A stretch of 64,000 bases of DNA from an uncultured Deferribacteres bacterium. Lineage in GTDB: Bacteria; Zhuqueibacterota; JdFR-76; DREG01. Below, in pieces: positions 26,492 to 36,600 of the stretch. A program made the translations under genes and the position numbers. Positions within the stretch are counted from its first letter, which is position 1, and every line of letters starts with the position of its first letter. The stretch covers positions 1-64,000 of the forward strand of contig CAJVYQ010000005.1 in NCBI GenBank assembly GCA_913009825.1, given 5' to 3'. A model generated the notes under the pieces. It was given only the letters and a program-made list of their open reading frames with translations. It was not told the origin of the DNA and searched no databases.

Positions 26492-27559
26492 TTAACCGGC
26501 CTGTTTCAACAACTCCATCTGATTAGCAATTTGCAGTGCTTCGATTAAATCATCCAGGGCACCGTCTTTAATTTGCTCCAGTTTATACAGTGTTAAATTG
26601 ATCCGGTGATCGGTAACCCGGTTTTGAGGATAATTGAATGTACGAATTTTTGCGCTCCTGTCGCCGGTGCCGACCATAGCACGGCGGGCAGCGGTAATTT
26701 TGGCCATCTCTTCTTCCTGTTTTTTAGCCAAAAGGCGGGAGCGAAGAATTTTCATCGCTTTCATCCGGTTTTTATGCTGGGATTTTTCATCCTGGCACGA
26801 AACCACAATCCCCGTAGGAATGTGAGTGAGGCGAACCGCCGATTCCACTTTGTTCACATTTTGTCCGCCCGGTCCGGAAGAACGAAACAGATCGATACGA
26901 ATCTCTTTTTGATCGATATCGATATCTACTTCCTCCGCTTCAGGCAGCACAGCAACAGAAACCGCCGAAGTATGAATGCGGCCACCCGATTCGGTGGCGG
27001 GGATTCGCTGAACGCGGTGAACTCCGCCTTCAAATTTTAAATGGCTGTAAACATCATTGCCGCTGATATTGAAAATAATCTCTTTAAAACCGCCAATCCC
27101 CTGCTCATGGGCAGCCATAATTTCAATTTTCCAATTTTTTCTTTCCGCATAGCGAGAGTACATTCTGAAAAGATCCCCGGCAAACAGGCCTGCTTCATCG
27201 CCTCCGGTTCCGGCCCGGATTTCCATGATGATATTTTTCTCATCCATGGGATCCCTGGGAATCAGCATGATTTTCAACTTTTGTTCCAGATCCTCCTTCT
27301 GCTGCAAAAGTTCTTCCATCTCGGTTTCTGCCAATTCACTGAGCTCCGGATCGGAATTGTCGTCGATGATTTCCCGGTTCCCGGCGATGTTGTGTAACAC
27401 ATCCTTGTATTGGCGAACCAGCATAATCAGCGGCGCTAAATCGCTCTGCTCTTTGGCAAGCTGTGTGTAGCGTTCGATATTGGAAACCACATCGGGTTTC
27501 CCAAGCTCATCCTGCAGAAATTTATACCGTTCTTCAATTTCTTTTAATTTTTCAATCAT
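26492..27559 (-). CDS. prfA: Peptide chain release factor 1
   Basis: 355 residues. It ends translation at UAA and UAG. The N-terminal coiled coil is followed by GGDEAGLFAGDLFRMYSRYA, by GVHRVQRIPATESGGRIHTS, where the codon-recognition tripeptide PAT is visible, and by the catalytic loop GPGGQNVNKVESAVRL. All of these are RF1-type. Its start overlaps the end of the DUF1385 gene by eight bases, indicating translational coupling. prmC follows 28 bp later. Confidence 0.97.
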   Translation of the reverse strand: MIEKLKEIEERYKFLQDELGKPDVVSNIERYTQLAKEQSDLAPLIMLVRQYKDVLHNIAGNREIIDDNSDPELSELAETEMEELLQQKEDLEQKLKIMLIPRDPMDEKNIIMEIRAGTGGDEAGLFAGDLFRMYSRYAERKNWKIEIMAAHEQGIGGFKEIIFNISGNDVYSHLKFEGGVHRVQRIPATESGGRIHTSAVSVAVLPEAEEVDIDIDQKEIRIDLFRSSGPGGQNVNKVESAVRLTHIPTGIVVSCQDEKSQHKNRMKAMKILRSRLLAKKQEEEMAKITAARRAMVGTGDRSAKIRTFNYPQNRVTDHRINLTLYKLEQIKDGALDDLIEALQIANQMELLKQAG

Positions 27560-28505
27560 GATTGTTCGTTTTAATGATTTCAGTAGGTTTGGAAAAATCC
27601 GGACTTATGGATGATTTTAATGCCGCGAATGCAACTTCTAATTGGGAATCGTCCGGCTCTTTGGTAGTGATACGCTGCAGCCAGAGACCGGGAGCTACCA
27701 GAAAGGAGGCAAATTTCCGATCGGCGTATTTTCCGGACAGACGAATAAATTCGTAAGAAATGCCGCCAATTACGGGAACAAACAACAGGCGGATGAGTCG
27801 GTCGGAGATTGTTTCCGGCCGGCCGAGAAACAGAAAAACCAGAACGCTGACAATCATCACAATCAAAAGAAAACTAGTGCCGCATCTGGGATGGAAAGTG
27901 GTGAATTTTCTGGTGTTGGACACCGTTAGTTCCAGCTTGTTTTCGAAGGTAAAAATGCTTTTATGTTCCGCACCGTGATATTCAAAAATCCGGCGAATAT
28001 CCTTCAGCATTGTAATGAAAATCAGATAGAGAAAAAATACCAACAGGCGGAAGCCACCGTCCACTATATTGAACCAAAAACCGGATTTGATCCCCAACAG
28101 ATCGGTAAGCACCAATGGCAGATAGAAAAACAGCAATAGCCCGATCCCAAACGATACAATCAAAAGCAATCCCAAACGGAAACCAGACATTTTTTTGGGT
28201 ATTTCAAGTGTCTCCTCCGCCCCCGGTTTACCATTAGATTTCTCCTCTTCCATGGCAATATCACCGGAGAAAGCGAGCGCGCGAATCCCCAAAACGATGG
28301 ACTCTATTAAAACAACCGCACCACGGAATATCGGTAGATTCAAGATTTTAAAACGTTTGGTCCATGAAATGTAACGATCCTTTTTCACTACAATATCACC
28401 GGAAAGTTTACGTACAGCAACCGACACCGCATGAGGCGATCTCATCATCACCCCTTCTATAACGGCCTGTCCTCCAACATTTATTTCTTCATTTTTTTCT
28501 TTCAT
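27552..28505 (-). CDS. DUF1385 membrane protein
   Basis: 317 residues with four or five membrane segments. The family signature VGGQAVIEGVMMRSP opens the protein, and YHGAEHKSIFTFEN and HPRCGTSFLLIVMIVS mark the conserved His/Cys-bearing core. DUF1385 proteins are widespread in bacteria and very often sit between rpmE and prfA, exactly as here; their function is not known. Overlap with prfA suggests coupled translation. Confidence 0.93.
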   Translation of the reverse strand: MKEKNEEINVGGQAVIEGVMMRSPHAVSVAVRKLSGDIVVKKDRYISWTKRFKILNLPIFRGAVVLIESIVLGIRALAFSGDIAMEEEKSNGKPGAEETLEIPKKMSGFRLGLLLIVSFGIGLLLFFYLPLVLTDLLGIKSGFWFNIVDGGFRLLVFFLYLIFITMLKDIRRIFEYHGAEHKSIFTFENKLELTVSNTRKFTTFHPRCGTSFLLIVMIVSVLVFLFLGRPETISDRLIRLLFVPVIGGISYEFIRLSGKYADRKFASFLVAPGLWLQRITTKEPDDSQLEVAFAALKSSISPDFSKPTEIIKTNNHD

Positions 28506-28558
28506 TTATCCTGTTCTCTTAAAAAACCCACATCGTAAGTATATTTGCAACAAATAAA

Positions 28559-28598
28559 AAACGGAATGCACGCGTCCGGAGACGTAATGATTCCGTTT
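28559..28598 (-). terminator. Terminator-like hairpin after rpmE
   Basis: AAACGGAAT and ATTCCGTTT form a nine-pair stem, with inner GACGT/ACGCG-type pairing, followed on the minus strand by a T run. It lies between rpmE and the DUF1385 gene and may uncouple their transcription. Confidence 0.7.
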
Positions 28599-28619
28599 AA
28601 AAATTTTACATTAAAAAGG

Positions 28620-28838
28620 CTAATTCTGGGCAGTGTTACTTTGCATTTTGTATTTACGTCTGAATTTTTCAACCCGGCCGGCCGTGTCTACCAATTTTTG
28701 CTTCCCGGTAAAAAATGGATGACAACTGGAACAAATATCCAGTTTGATATCCCCAATGGTAGATTTGGTCACAAAGCTGTTGCCACAGGCACAAGTTACC
28801 GTCGCCATCTTATATTTAGGATGAATTCCCTTCTTCAA
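28620..28838 (-). CDS. rpmE: 50S ribosomal protein L31 (zinc-binding type)
   Basis: 72 residues. [20 protein letters not shown] starts the protein, and the four Cys of CACG and [13 protein letters not shown] form the zinc site of the C+ L31 type. It is a component of the large subunit near the central protuberance. The gene order rho-rpmE-DUF1385-prfA is conserved in several phyla. A terminator-like hairpin follows. Complete. Confidence 0.97.
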   Translation of the reverse strand: MKKGIHPKYKMATVTCACGNSFVTKSTIGDIKLDICSSCHPFFTGKQKLVDTAGRVEKFRRKYKMQSNTAQN

Positions 28839-28926
28839 CGTTCATCTCCTCTTTGAACTCACAATTCTTCTCTAAATTTACAAATTATAAATGTAATCCA
28901 AAAATCTTCTAATTGCAAGCCATATT

Positions 28927-30174
28927 TTACATACTCATGGATTCCAGAAAATCCTTATTGGTTTTAGTTCTTTTAATTCGGCTCAGTAAAAATTCCATTG
29001 CTTCAACGGAATTGAATTCGCTGAAAAATTTTCTCAGAATCCAAACCCGGTTCAACATCAGTTTATCAAGCAACAATTCTTCCTTTCTGGTACCGGAACG
29101 GGTAATATCGATAGCCGGAAAAATCCGCCGGTCGGACAGGTTGCGATCCAGCACAATTTCCAGGTTTCCGGTTCCCTTAAACTCTTCAAAAATAACCTCA
29201 TCCATACGGCTGCCGGTGTCGATCAAAGCTGTGGCGATAATGGTCAGGCTACCGCCCTCTTCCACATTCCTTGCGGCGCCGAAAAATCGCTTGGGCCATT
29301 GCAGGGCATTGGCATCTACACCACCGGAAAGAATTTTACCGGAATGGGGAATTACTGCATTATTGGCCCGGGCCAGCCGGGTGAGGCTATCCAGCAAAAT
29401 TACCACATCTCTGCCGTACTCCACCAGCCGCTTTGACTTTTCCAATACCATATTGGCTACATGAACATGCTGCTCTGCCGGTGAATCAAACGTAGAACTG
29501 ATTACCTCCGCTTCCACCGAGCGTTTCATGTCAGTCACTTCCTCCGGTCGTTCATCGATGAGCAGAACAATAAGATGCACTTCCGGATGATTACGCGTGA
29601 TGGCATTAGCGATGGATTGCAAGATTGTTGTTTTTCCCGTTTTCGGCTGTGCCACAATCATCCCACGCTGTCCTTTGCCTACCGGAGTTAACATATCCAT
29701 AATCCGGGTAGAATATTCATTGCTCATATATTCCAGTTGGAGTTTCTCTTCAGGGTAAAGTGGCGTCAGATTGTCAAAAATGATCTTATTCTTGGCATCA
29801 TCGGGATTTTCGTAGTTCACCGCTTCCACTTTGAGTAAAGCAAAAAATCGTTCATTTTCCTTGGGGGGCCGGATCTGGCCTGACACCACATCACCGATTC
29901 TCAGACTGAACCGTTTAATTTGCGAAGGCGACACATAAATATCGTCCGGACCCGGCAGAAAGTTGTAGTCCGCTGCGCGTAAAAATCCATACCCATCCGG
30001 TAATACTTCCAGAGCACCTTCGGCAAAAATAAGTCCTTCTTTCTTGGTTTGTTCTTCTACTATTCTGAAGATCAACTCCTGCTTGGACATACTTGCGAAA
30101 TTATAAATACTATTTTCCTGAGCTAATTTTGTAAGTTCCGGAATCTTCAGCGTTTTCAAATCGTTAATTTCCAT
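28927..30174 (-). CDS. rho: Transcription termination factor Rho
   Basis: 415 residues, the compact form without a large N-terminal insert. Order: the N-terminal helix bundle ([19 protein letters not shown]), the RNA-binding OSB fold ([20 protein letters not shown]), then the RecA-like ATPase with Walker [10 protein letters not shown], Walker [15 protein letters not shown], and the R loop GTGNLEI. It acts as a hexameric helicase ending transcription of untranslated RNA. It heads the rho-rpmE-DUF1385-prfA-prmC cluster. Confidence 0.97.
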   Translation of the reverse strand: MEINDLKTLKIPELTKLAQENSIYNFASMSKQELIFRIVEEQTKKEGLIFAEGALEVLPDGYGFLRAADYNFLPGPDDIYVSPSQIKRFSLRIGDVVSGQIRPPKENERFFALLKVEAVNYENPDDAKNKIIFDNLTPLYPEEKLQLEYMSNEYSTRIMDMLTPVGKGQRGMIVAQPKTGKTTILQSIANAITRNHPEVHLIVLLIDERPEEVTDMKRSVEAEVISSTFDSPAEQHVHVANMVLEKSKRLVEYGRDVVILLDSLTRLARANNAVIPHSGKILSGGVDANALQWPKRFFGAARNVEEGGSLTIIATALIDTGSRMDEVIFEEFKGTGNLEIVLDRNLSDRRIFPAIDITRSGTRKEELLLDKLMLNRVWILRKFFSEFNSVEAMEFLLSRIKRTKTNKDFLESMSM

Positions 30175-30289
30175 TGTTATTCCCTCAAATTATTTTGTTA
30201 AATGGATCAACCATCTCTTATATTTATCGGCAAAAAACTGAATTATTAATAACTATTCAGGTATGCGAATTGTTTTTTAAACAGGAAGC

Positions 30290-30405
30290 ATTCGACTGAG
30301 TTTCCCTGAGCGTGTCGAAGTGTTCAATCTGACTTTAAGAGCCATGCTGAACGCCTGTCCGCTGCGGGCAGACCCGCCTGCAGTAAGCAGGGAATCGAAG
30401 CGTGA
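30290..30405. repeat. Degenerate intergenic repeat (CTGAGCGTGTCGAAG type)
   Basis: Within the 467-bp gap upstream of rho, a stretch with CCCTGAGCGTGTCGAAGTGT, ATGCTGAACGC and GGAATCGAAGCGTG resembles a common dispersed bacterial intergenic repeat. It includes a GC-rich inverted pair around CCGCTGCGGGCAGACCCGCCTG. It lies 35 bp from a family B inverted-repeat element. No gene is present in this gap. Confidence 0.45.
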
Positions 30406-30440
30406 TTTAGGTAAATATTTAGAGCATCCCTTAATATTTA

Positions 30441-30590
30441 CCTAAATTGAGCGATTCTTAGCTTAAAACAACCACCCAAAGATTTTTGTCATTCTGCCTG
30501 CCCAACCGCAGGCGGGAAAGAATCTTGTTAGTTCTGTGCACTAAACCAACAAAATTCCTACGGAATGACATTAGAATCGCTCAATTTAGG
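30441..30590. mobile_element. Short inverted-repeat element, family B copy 1 (150 bp)
   Basis: Perfect 18-bp terminal inverted repeats: CCTAAATTGAGCGATTCT at 30441-30458 and its exact complement at 30573-30590. The element is flanked by ATTTA on both sides, a 5-bp target duplication. The interior carries a nested GTCATTC...GAATGAC palindrome and no gene. A second copy is at 53313-53429. Confidence 0.85.
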
Positions 30591-30641
30591 ATTTAGTAAC
30601 ATTTACAATTTTCCCTTGTATTTCCCAATCATTCGCAACAA

Positions 30642-31742
30642 TTATACAATTCTATTTTCCGTATCACTATCAAACAGATGCATTTTACTCAGATCAAAAA
30701 TCAGGTCAATCTGACTTCCGCTTTTGGGCAGGGAATCTGCAGTTAATCGGGCAATAATATTATGTGCTCCTGTTTTAAGATAAATGTATACTTCATTCCC
30801 CATCGGTTCGACAACTTCCACCTCATTTCGCAATGATAGCTTCTCAGTCACTCCAAACGCCTTTTCCGGTAAATAAATATCTTCCGGGCGTATTCCTAAA
30901 AACACCTGTTTGCCGACATACACAGATATTTTTTCCTGATACTTTTCAGGAACCGGAATTTCTATCTTGCCATCCATCAGTTTAAATTTGCCATTTTTCG
31001 CCACCCGGCAAGTTAAAAAATTCATTGCCGGCGAACCGATAAAACCGGCGACAAATTTATTAACCGGGTGATGATACAAATTAAGCGGCGTATCGAGCTG
31101 GTGAACTTTCCCGTCTTTCATCACCACAATACGGTCTCCCATGGTCATTGCTTCAACCTGATCATGGGTCACGTAAATCATGGTCGATTTCAACTGCTGA
31201 TGTAATTTACTAATCTCGGCGCGCATCTGCACACGCAGCTTTGCATCCAGGTTGGACAACGGTTCATCGAACAGAAAAACCTTGGGCCTGCGCACGATGG
31301 CACGCCCCACGGCAACCCGCTGACGCTGCCCGCCGGAGAGTACTTTCGGCTTTCTTTTAAGTAAACCGGTGATACTCAAAATTTCAGCTGTTTCTTCTAC
31401 ACGCTGCCGAATTTTGTCTTTCGGATATTTTCGCAATTTCAAACCGAAAGCCATATTGTCATAAATCGTCATGTGGGGGTATAGCGCGTAATTTTGGAAC
31501 ACCATGGCAATGTCTCTGTCCTTTGGCGGCACATCATTAACCAAACGACCATCGATATATATTTCCCCCGCACTAATTTCCTCCAGGCCGGCAATCATCC
31601 GCAATGTAGTTGACTTGCCACATCCGGAAGGCCCCACTAAAACGATAAATTCTTTATCCTTAACCGTTACGTTTACACTATCAACCGCAACAATATTCTT
31701 GTCGAACAATTTGGAAACTTTTTTTAGTACAACTTCGGCCAT
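30642..31742 (-). CDS. Sugar-type ABC transporter ATP-binding protein (MalK/UgpC family)
   Basis: 366 residues. Walker A GPSGCGKSTT, Q-loop MVFQNYALYPHMT, signature LSGGQRQRVAVGRAI, Walker B VFLFDEPLSNLDAKLR and the H-loop YVTHDQVEAMTMG are all intact. The C-terminal 120 residues form a TOBE-type regulatory domain (VFLGIRPEDIYLP). This is the ATPase type shared among carbohydrate importers. No permease or binding protein is adjacent, so it probably serves transporters encoded elsewhere. Confidence 0.94.
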   Translation of the reverse strand: MAEVVLKKVSKLFDKNIVAVDSVNVTVKDKEFIVLVGPSGCGKSTTLRMIAGLEEISAGEIYIDGRLVNDVPPKDRDIAMVFQNYALYPHMTIYDNMAFGLKLRKYPKDKIRQRVEETAEILSITGLLKRKPKVLSGGQRQRVAVGRAIVRRPKVFLFDEPLSNLDAKLRVQMRAEISKLHQQLKSTMIYVTHDQVEAMTMGDRIVVMKDGKVHQLDTPLNLYHHPVNKFVAGFIGSPAMNFLTCRVAKNGKFKLMDGKIEIPVPEKYQEKISVYVGKQVFLGIRPEDIYLPEKAFGVTEKLSLRNEVEVVEPMGNEVYIYLKTGAHNIIARLTADSLPKSGSQIDLIFDLSKMHLFDSDTENRIV

Positions 31743-31967
31743 CTTCTTCTCCGGTTAAATAAGCAGCAAACGAAACACGAACCCCAACACTGTAGCATTT
31801 ATTCAGGAAATAAAAATATGGTTTAAATGAAATTGACTCTTGCCTCGGTGGATTTATAAAACAGTGAGGGAAACAGAATGCGGACAAAAAATTAAAAGCC
31901 CACAACTCATATCAAAGCAACAACTTATACAGCGACAAAATAAAAATATAAAAAAATTCTCCCTTTG

Positions 31968-33251
31968 TCAAGGATTTTTATAATAATTGATAACTTCTCC
32001 GGCAACAAAATGAGAACCGATGATACAAATCAAATCTTCCGGCCCCGCCAATCTCTGCGCTTTTTTTAAACCGTCGATGATGGAATTCCCGGCAACCACC
32101 CTTTTCCCCATCTTTGCAATCTGTTCCCGCAGTTCACCGGCAGGCAGCGCCCGCTCATCATTTGGCGTAACCGCTATATAGAAATCCACAAAAGGATTCA
32201 TCGTCCGCAGCATTTTGCTGAAATCTTTATCTTTCAAAACACCAAACACACAAAATAATTTCTGATGCAAAAATATTCTGTCTACTTCTTTTATGGTTAC
32301 GGAAATCCCCTGATCATTGTGCGCCACATCCACCACCACAGTTGGTTTCTCCTGTAGTACTTGCATCCTTCCGTTCCATTTCACCCTTTCAAGTCCGGCG
32401 TAAACCGCCTTTCTTTTTACGGGCAAAATGTTGTCGTGCAGGGTTTCCACAGCGCGAACAGCGGTTACAGCATTTTGAACCTGGTGTTTCCCCAACAAGG
32501 ACAATTGCATTTTCGGCCAGTGATTTTGAGGTGTAGTAAGATCGAAATAACAGGCTCTCGGGGTACAATCCGGATTTTCTATCTTCATCCCGGCAGAAGC
32601 ATCGATAAATTCCGCATCTCTCTCCCGGCAAACCAAGGCAAATAGTTCCTGCACTTTCCGGTCACTGGCGTTAGACAACACCGGAACTCCCGGTTTGATA
32701 ATACCGGCTTTTTCCTGCGCAATCTGTAAAAACGTGGCTCCCAACTGCTTAACATGATCAATATCTATTTCCGTGATCACCGAGAGCTTAGGGTGCAGAA
32801 CGTTGGTGGCATCCAGCCGCCCCCCCAACCCGGTTTCAACAATGGCGATGTCCACTTTTTCATCCCGGAAATGAGCAAAAGCGGTGGCGGTTAAAATTTC
32901 AAAAAAGGAACAACCGTGTTTTTGGATTGTGGAATAGAGGAATTCTATTTTTTCGCGAAATACGTCCAGCGGCACAAATTGCCCATCGATGCGGATCCGT
33001 TCCCGGACATCGATCAAATGAGGCGACGTGTTCAACCCCGTTTTATACCCCGCCGCCATGTAGATCGCTTCTAAAAGCGCGCTGGTTGAACCCTTGCCGT
33101 TGGTGCCGGCAACATGAATCGAGGCATAACTTTCTTCCGGGTGTCCAAATACACTCAGCAGATGCCTGATATTGTCCAGTCCCAATTTAATTTTTATTCT
33201 CTTTCGGGAGAATAAAAATTCGATCATTTCTTTATTCGAAGAAAATTTCAC
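31968..33251 (-). CDS. folC: Folylpolyglutamate synthase / dihydrofolate synthase
   Basis: 427 residues, Mur-ligase-like. It adds glutamate to folates and, in bifunctional members, to dihydropteroate. The P-loop AGTNGKGSTSALLEAI lies near residue 50, followed by ETGLGGRLDATNVLHPKLSVITEIDIDHVKQLG, the FolC omega and Mg2+-binding region, and the C-terminal ligase domain with VVDVAHNDQGI. Complete and monocistronic as far as visible. Confidence 0.94.
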   Translation of the reverse strand: MKFSSNKEMIEFLFSRKRIKIKLGLDNIRHLLSVFGHPEESYASIHVAGTNGKGSTSALLEAIYMAAGYKTGLNTSPHLIDVRERIRIDGQFVPLDVFREKIEFLYSTIQKHGCSFFEILTATAFAHFRDEKVDIAIVETGLGGRLDATNVLHPKLSVITEIDIDHVKQLGATFLQIAQEKAGIIKPGVPVLSNASDRKVQELFALVCRERDAEFIDASAGMKIENPDCTPRACYFDLTTPQNHWPKMQLSLLGKHQVQNAVTAVRAVETLHDNILPVKRKAVYAGLERVKWNGRMQVLQEKPTVVVDVAHNDQGISVTIKEVDRIFLHQKLFCVFGVLKDKDFSKMLRTMNPFVDFYIAVTPNDERALPAGELREQIAKMGKRVVAGNSIIDGLKKAQRLAGPEDLICIIGSHFVAGEVINYYKNP

Positions 33252-33508
33252 GCAGCTCTTTTACCTTATAAATGCCAAGGATAATCGGATCAATTATACT
33301 GGTTTTTTGTAACTACTCAGGTATGCTCATTTTTGAGGTGCAGGAAGACAACCTGAGTAGTTACGGTTTTTTACAAAATGGTTGTTCCGCTTGCCTGCAG
33401 ATTTTATCACACCGCCGGAAGGTTTTCACTCCGTAATGGCCGGAAAATAAATTTAGGACTTTTTTTAGGAAAAACAATATTTTTTATACGTAATCAACAG
33501 TTTGGAAA
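33252..33508. repeat. Intergenic inverted repeat GTAACTACTCAGGT/ACCTGAGTAGTTAC
   Basis: Upstream of folC, perfect 14-bp arms at 33309-33322 and 33351-33364 are bracketed by GGTTTTTTGT and CGGTTTTTTAC. A similar AACTATTCAGGTATGC string occurs at about 30249. The rest of the gap shows nothing identifiable. It could be a small decayed mobile palindrome. Confidence 0.45.
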
Positions 33509-33557
33509 TAAAAAAAGCGCCTGTGCAAAAGTAAGCTTATTCTTTGCAACATGCGCT
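33509..33557 (-). terminator. Rho-independent terminator of the 1339-residue protein gene
   Basis: On the minus strand AAAGCGC ... GCGCTTTTTTT forms a stem with inner TTGCAAAGAATAAGCTTA pairing and a T tract. It lies about 95 bp past the stop at 33651. Confidence 0.7.
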
Positions 33558-33650
33558 TTGCTATAAAAAAAAGGAAATAGTTACCGGGTCGCTGCCCAAT
33601 TTACCCAATTCCGGGCGGGCGGAATCAGGTAAATTTCGGACAGTTTTTGC

Positions 33651-36600
33651 TTAATTCACAATCATCAATTTGCGCAACTGTGTGAAATTGGGCGCAGTCA
33701 TTTTGATAAAATACAACCCATTCCCCACAGTTACACCGTTCCGGTCTCTCCCCGTCCACTGCAGTTGATGTTGCCCTGCCTGCATCTCACGGTCGATGAG
33801 CCGCGCAATCTCCTGTCCCAGCAAATTGTAGATTGAAATGGTGACATGGGCAGCTTTCGGAATCTGAAACGCCACAGTAGTTATATTTGCTATGCGTAAA
33901 TTAAAGGGGTTCGGATAATTTTGCAATAGCGAAAATGTTTTCGGCTGCGTTTTTTGTGCTTTATCTACAGCGGAAAATTTGGAAAATTGTATTTCCACCG
34001 TATCTCCCGGAGCAGCATATAGCGGTTGTGGACTGATTAAATTGTACTCTGCCTGTGTGAATCGATCGAAATCTTCCCCATCGACTCTCACTTCATATTG
34101 ACCTGCAATTTGGGAGACGTGAATCGCAAAAAATCCGCTTGCATCCGTAAATGCACCGGCACGTCCGGTGGTGTCATTTTCTGCACTTATACGACGATGG
34201 CCGACAATGGGGTCGCCATCTGCGCTAATCCGGCCGTATATGAAAGCATCCGTTTCATAAACGACAAAATTTGCCAGCAGGGTGTCTTCATTCGCAGGCC
34301 AGCAAATTTCTTGCTGAACCGGTTTCATATATTGCCTTTCAAATTGATCCGACCGGATTCCCACATCCCAGCAGCCTGCATCCCGGGGCAAAAATCCTAC
34401 GAAATAAGTTCCCAGCGTATCAGCTAACCAACCTTCGCGCTGAAAATGGAGCGGTTCGTTCCAAGCGTAAGGATTAAAGCTGCCGCGAAACGGCACGCCA
34501 TTTTGATCGACAACTGTACCGGTTACAACCCATCGAGGTGACTGCAACATAAAATCAACGGGGCCATGATTTCCGGTAATCTGAAAAACCGTGTCCCGCG
34601 GTATGGGGATAAATCCCTTCGCCGTTTCTTTGTCAATGCTGACACGCCACGGATTGGGAACTCCGGCGGCGGAACTATCCAGATCGACGACATAATTTCC
34701 TGAACTATCCGTCATTGCCTGCCAGAAAACCGGTAACTGTGACGGCACTTGCGGTTCCGCCTGAATCAGCACCCAGGGCACACCTGTTCCGTTTTCGCCG
34801 GTCACACGGCCAAATACGGAAAACGCCGGATTTAGCAGCGGTAACACCTGAAAATCCACAGTATCGGCCAGACCTGCCTGAAAAACCCGCATAAAATAAC
34901 GACCGGGAGCCAGGCCGTTTTTCATACTCACCCAAACCCGGCCATTTACCAGACCGTCCATATCCGGAGGACCGTTGCCTTCCGGTTGTCCATCCGTTTG
35001 AGTAAATTGAATCAGGGAAAAATCAATTGCAGGATCCAAAACCGAATTGGTGTCCGTATCGACCCAGATTTCCATATTGGCCGTACTGCCAACCGGGAGA
35101 TTGAATTGCCACGTGAATGGCTCTCCCTGCCGGGCCTGCACGTTGGCCGCCAGTCCGTTGATTAGCAGATTGCCAAACTCAACCGGTTCATCGGAAAAAA
35201 TGATAGAAACCGTATCGCCCGCACCGGCTGTAACCGGATTTTGTGAACTCAAATATAATCCCGCTTGAAGAAAGGAATCATACGCCTCGGGCTGCAACCG
35301 GATTTCATAAGTCCCTCCCACTGAAGATACCGGAATGGTAAAGAAACCCACTGAATCCGTCCGGCCATACGACCGGCCGGTTGTATCATTCATCGCGATC
35401 ACTCCCATATCGCCAACAATTGGATTTCCGCCGGCTATCAATTGCCCCCAAATCGTACCATCTACGGTGAAAGCATGAAAATTAAGAAACACAGAATCAC
35501 TGCCGGCGGACAGGTTCACAAACATTGACGGCGGTTCCATGTAGGTACTCCATTCCTCACCGACCACACGAAATTCCCAGTGTCCGTAGTCATCGGGCGT
35601 AAAGTTGAAAGCAAAACTGCCATCCGGATTTAACGGTTGACGATACCGAATCTGCCGTGCATCATTCCAGACGTCCACCAGAAAATTTCCAGCCAGAGGC
35701 GCATTGTTTTGATCTGCAACCAATCCGTAAACGACAACCTTTCCGGAAGTTTGCCGGAATATGATCGGCCCGTGATCACCGGTTATGTTAAGCATAGTGT
35801 CCGGCGGCTCAAAAAACAGATTCTGTTCATGTGAATCCACAAAAACCCACCAGGGGTTCATGGTAAATCCGGCCGAACTGTCTATATGAAAAACAAAATT
35901 CCCCTGGTCATCCGTAATGGCAAGCCAGAAATTGGGCAGGACCTGCATGTCATTATTTTGCATTCGCACAACAGCCCCGGGAATTCTGTTGTTATCGCCA
36001 TCCAATACCTGGCCAAAAACGGAATATACCGGGTTTACCATCGGCAGCACCTCAAGATCCGCCATATCAGGCGAATCGTAAACAAAAACCTGCATGAAAT
36101 AAAATCCGGGTGCCAAACCGTGGGGAATTTGTGTGAAAATTTCGCCATTGGCGGCGCCATCCATATCCGGAAGGCTGTCCAATCCCATGCCGTTATCCTG
36201 CTGTTCAAAATTGAGAACCTGCAAATCGAACTGAGGATTAAAAATGCGGTTTCCGTCCCGATCCAGCCAGATTTCAACGTGGGCAGTGCCGGAAACGGGA
36301 AGAGAATAATGCCAATTTACAATTTCTCCCGGCGTAGTCTGCGCGCCTGTGCGCATACCATTAATGGTTAAGTCTCCACCCGGAGGGGGTTCATTTGAAA
36401 AAGTCAAAGTAACCGTATCTCCCGGTGCAGCCTGAACCGGATAGGGCTGAACCGGAGAAAAACCCGCCTGGCGGAATAATTCTTCACCATCCCCCTCAAG
36501 ATGTACATCATAAACAGAGCCCGACGAAGAGACCGGAATCACAAAATAACCGCTTGCATCAGTTGTATCCCGGGATCTGCCGGCAATTTGATTTTCGACA

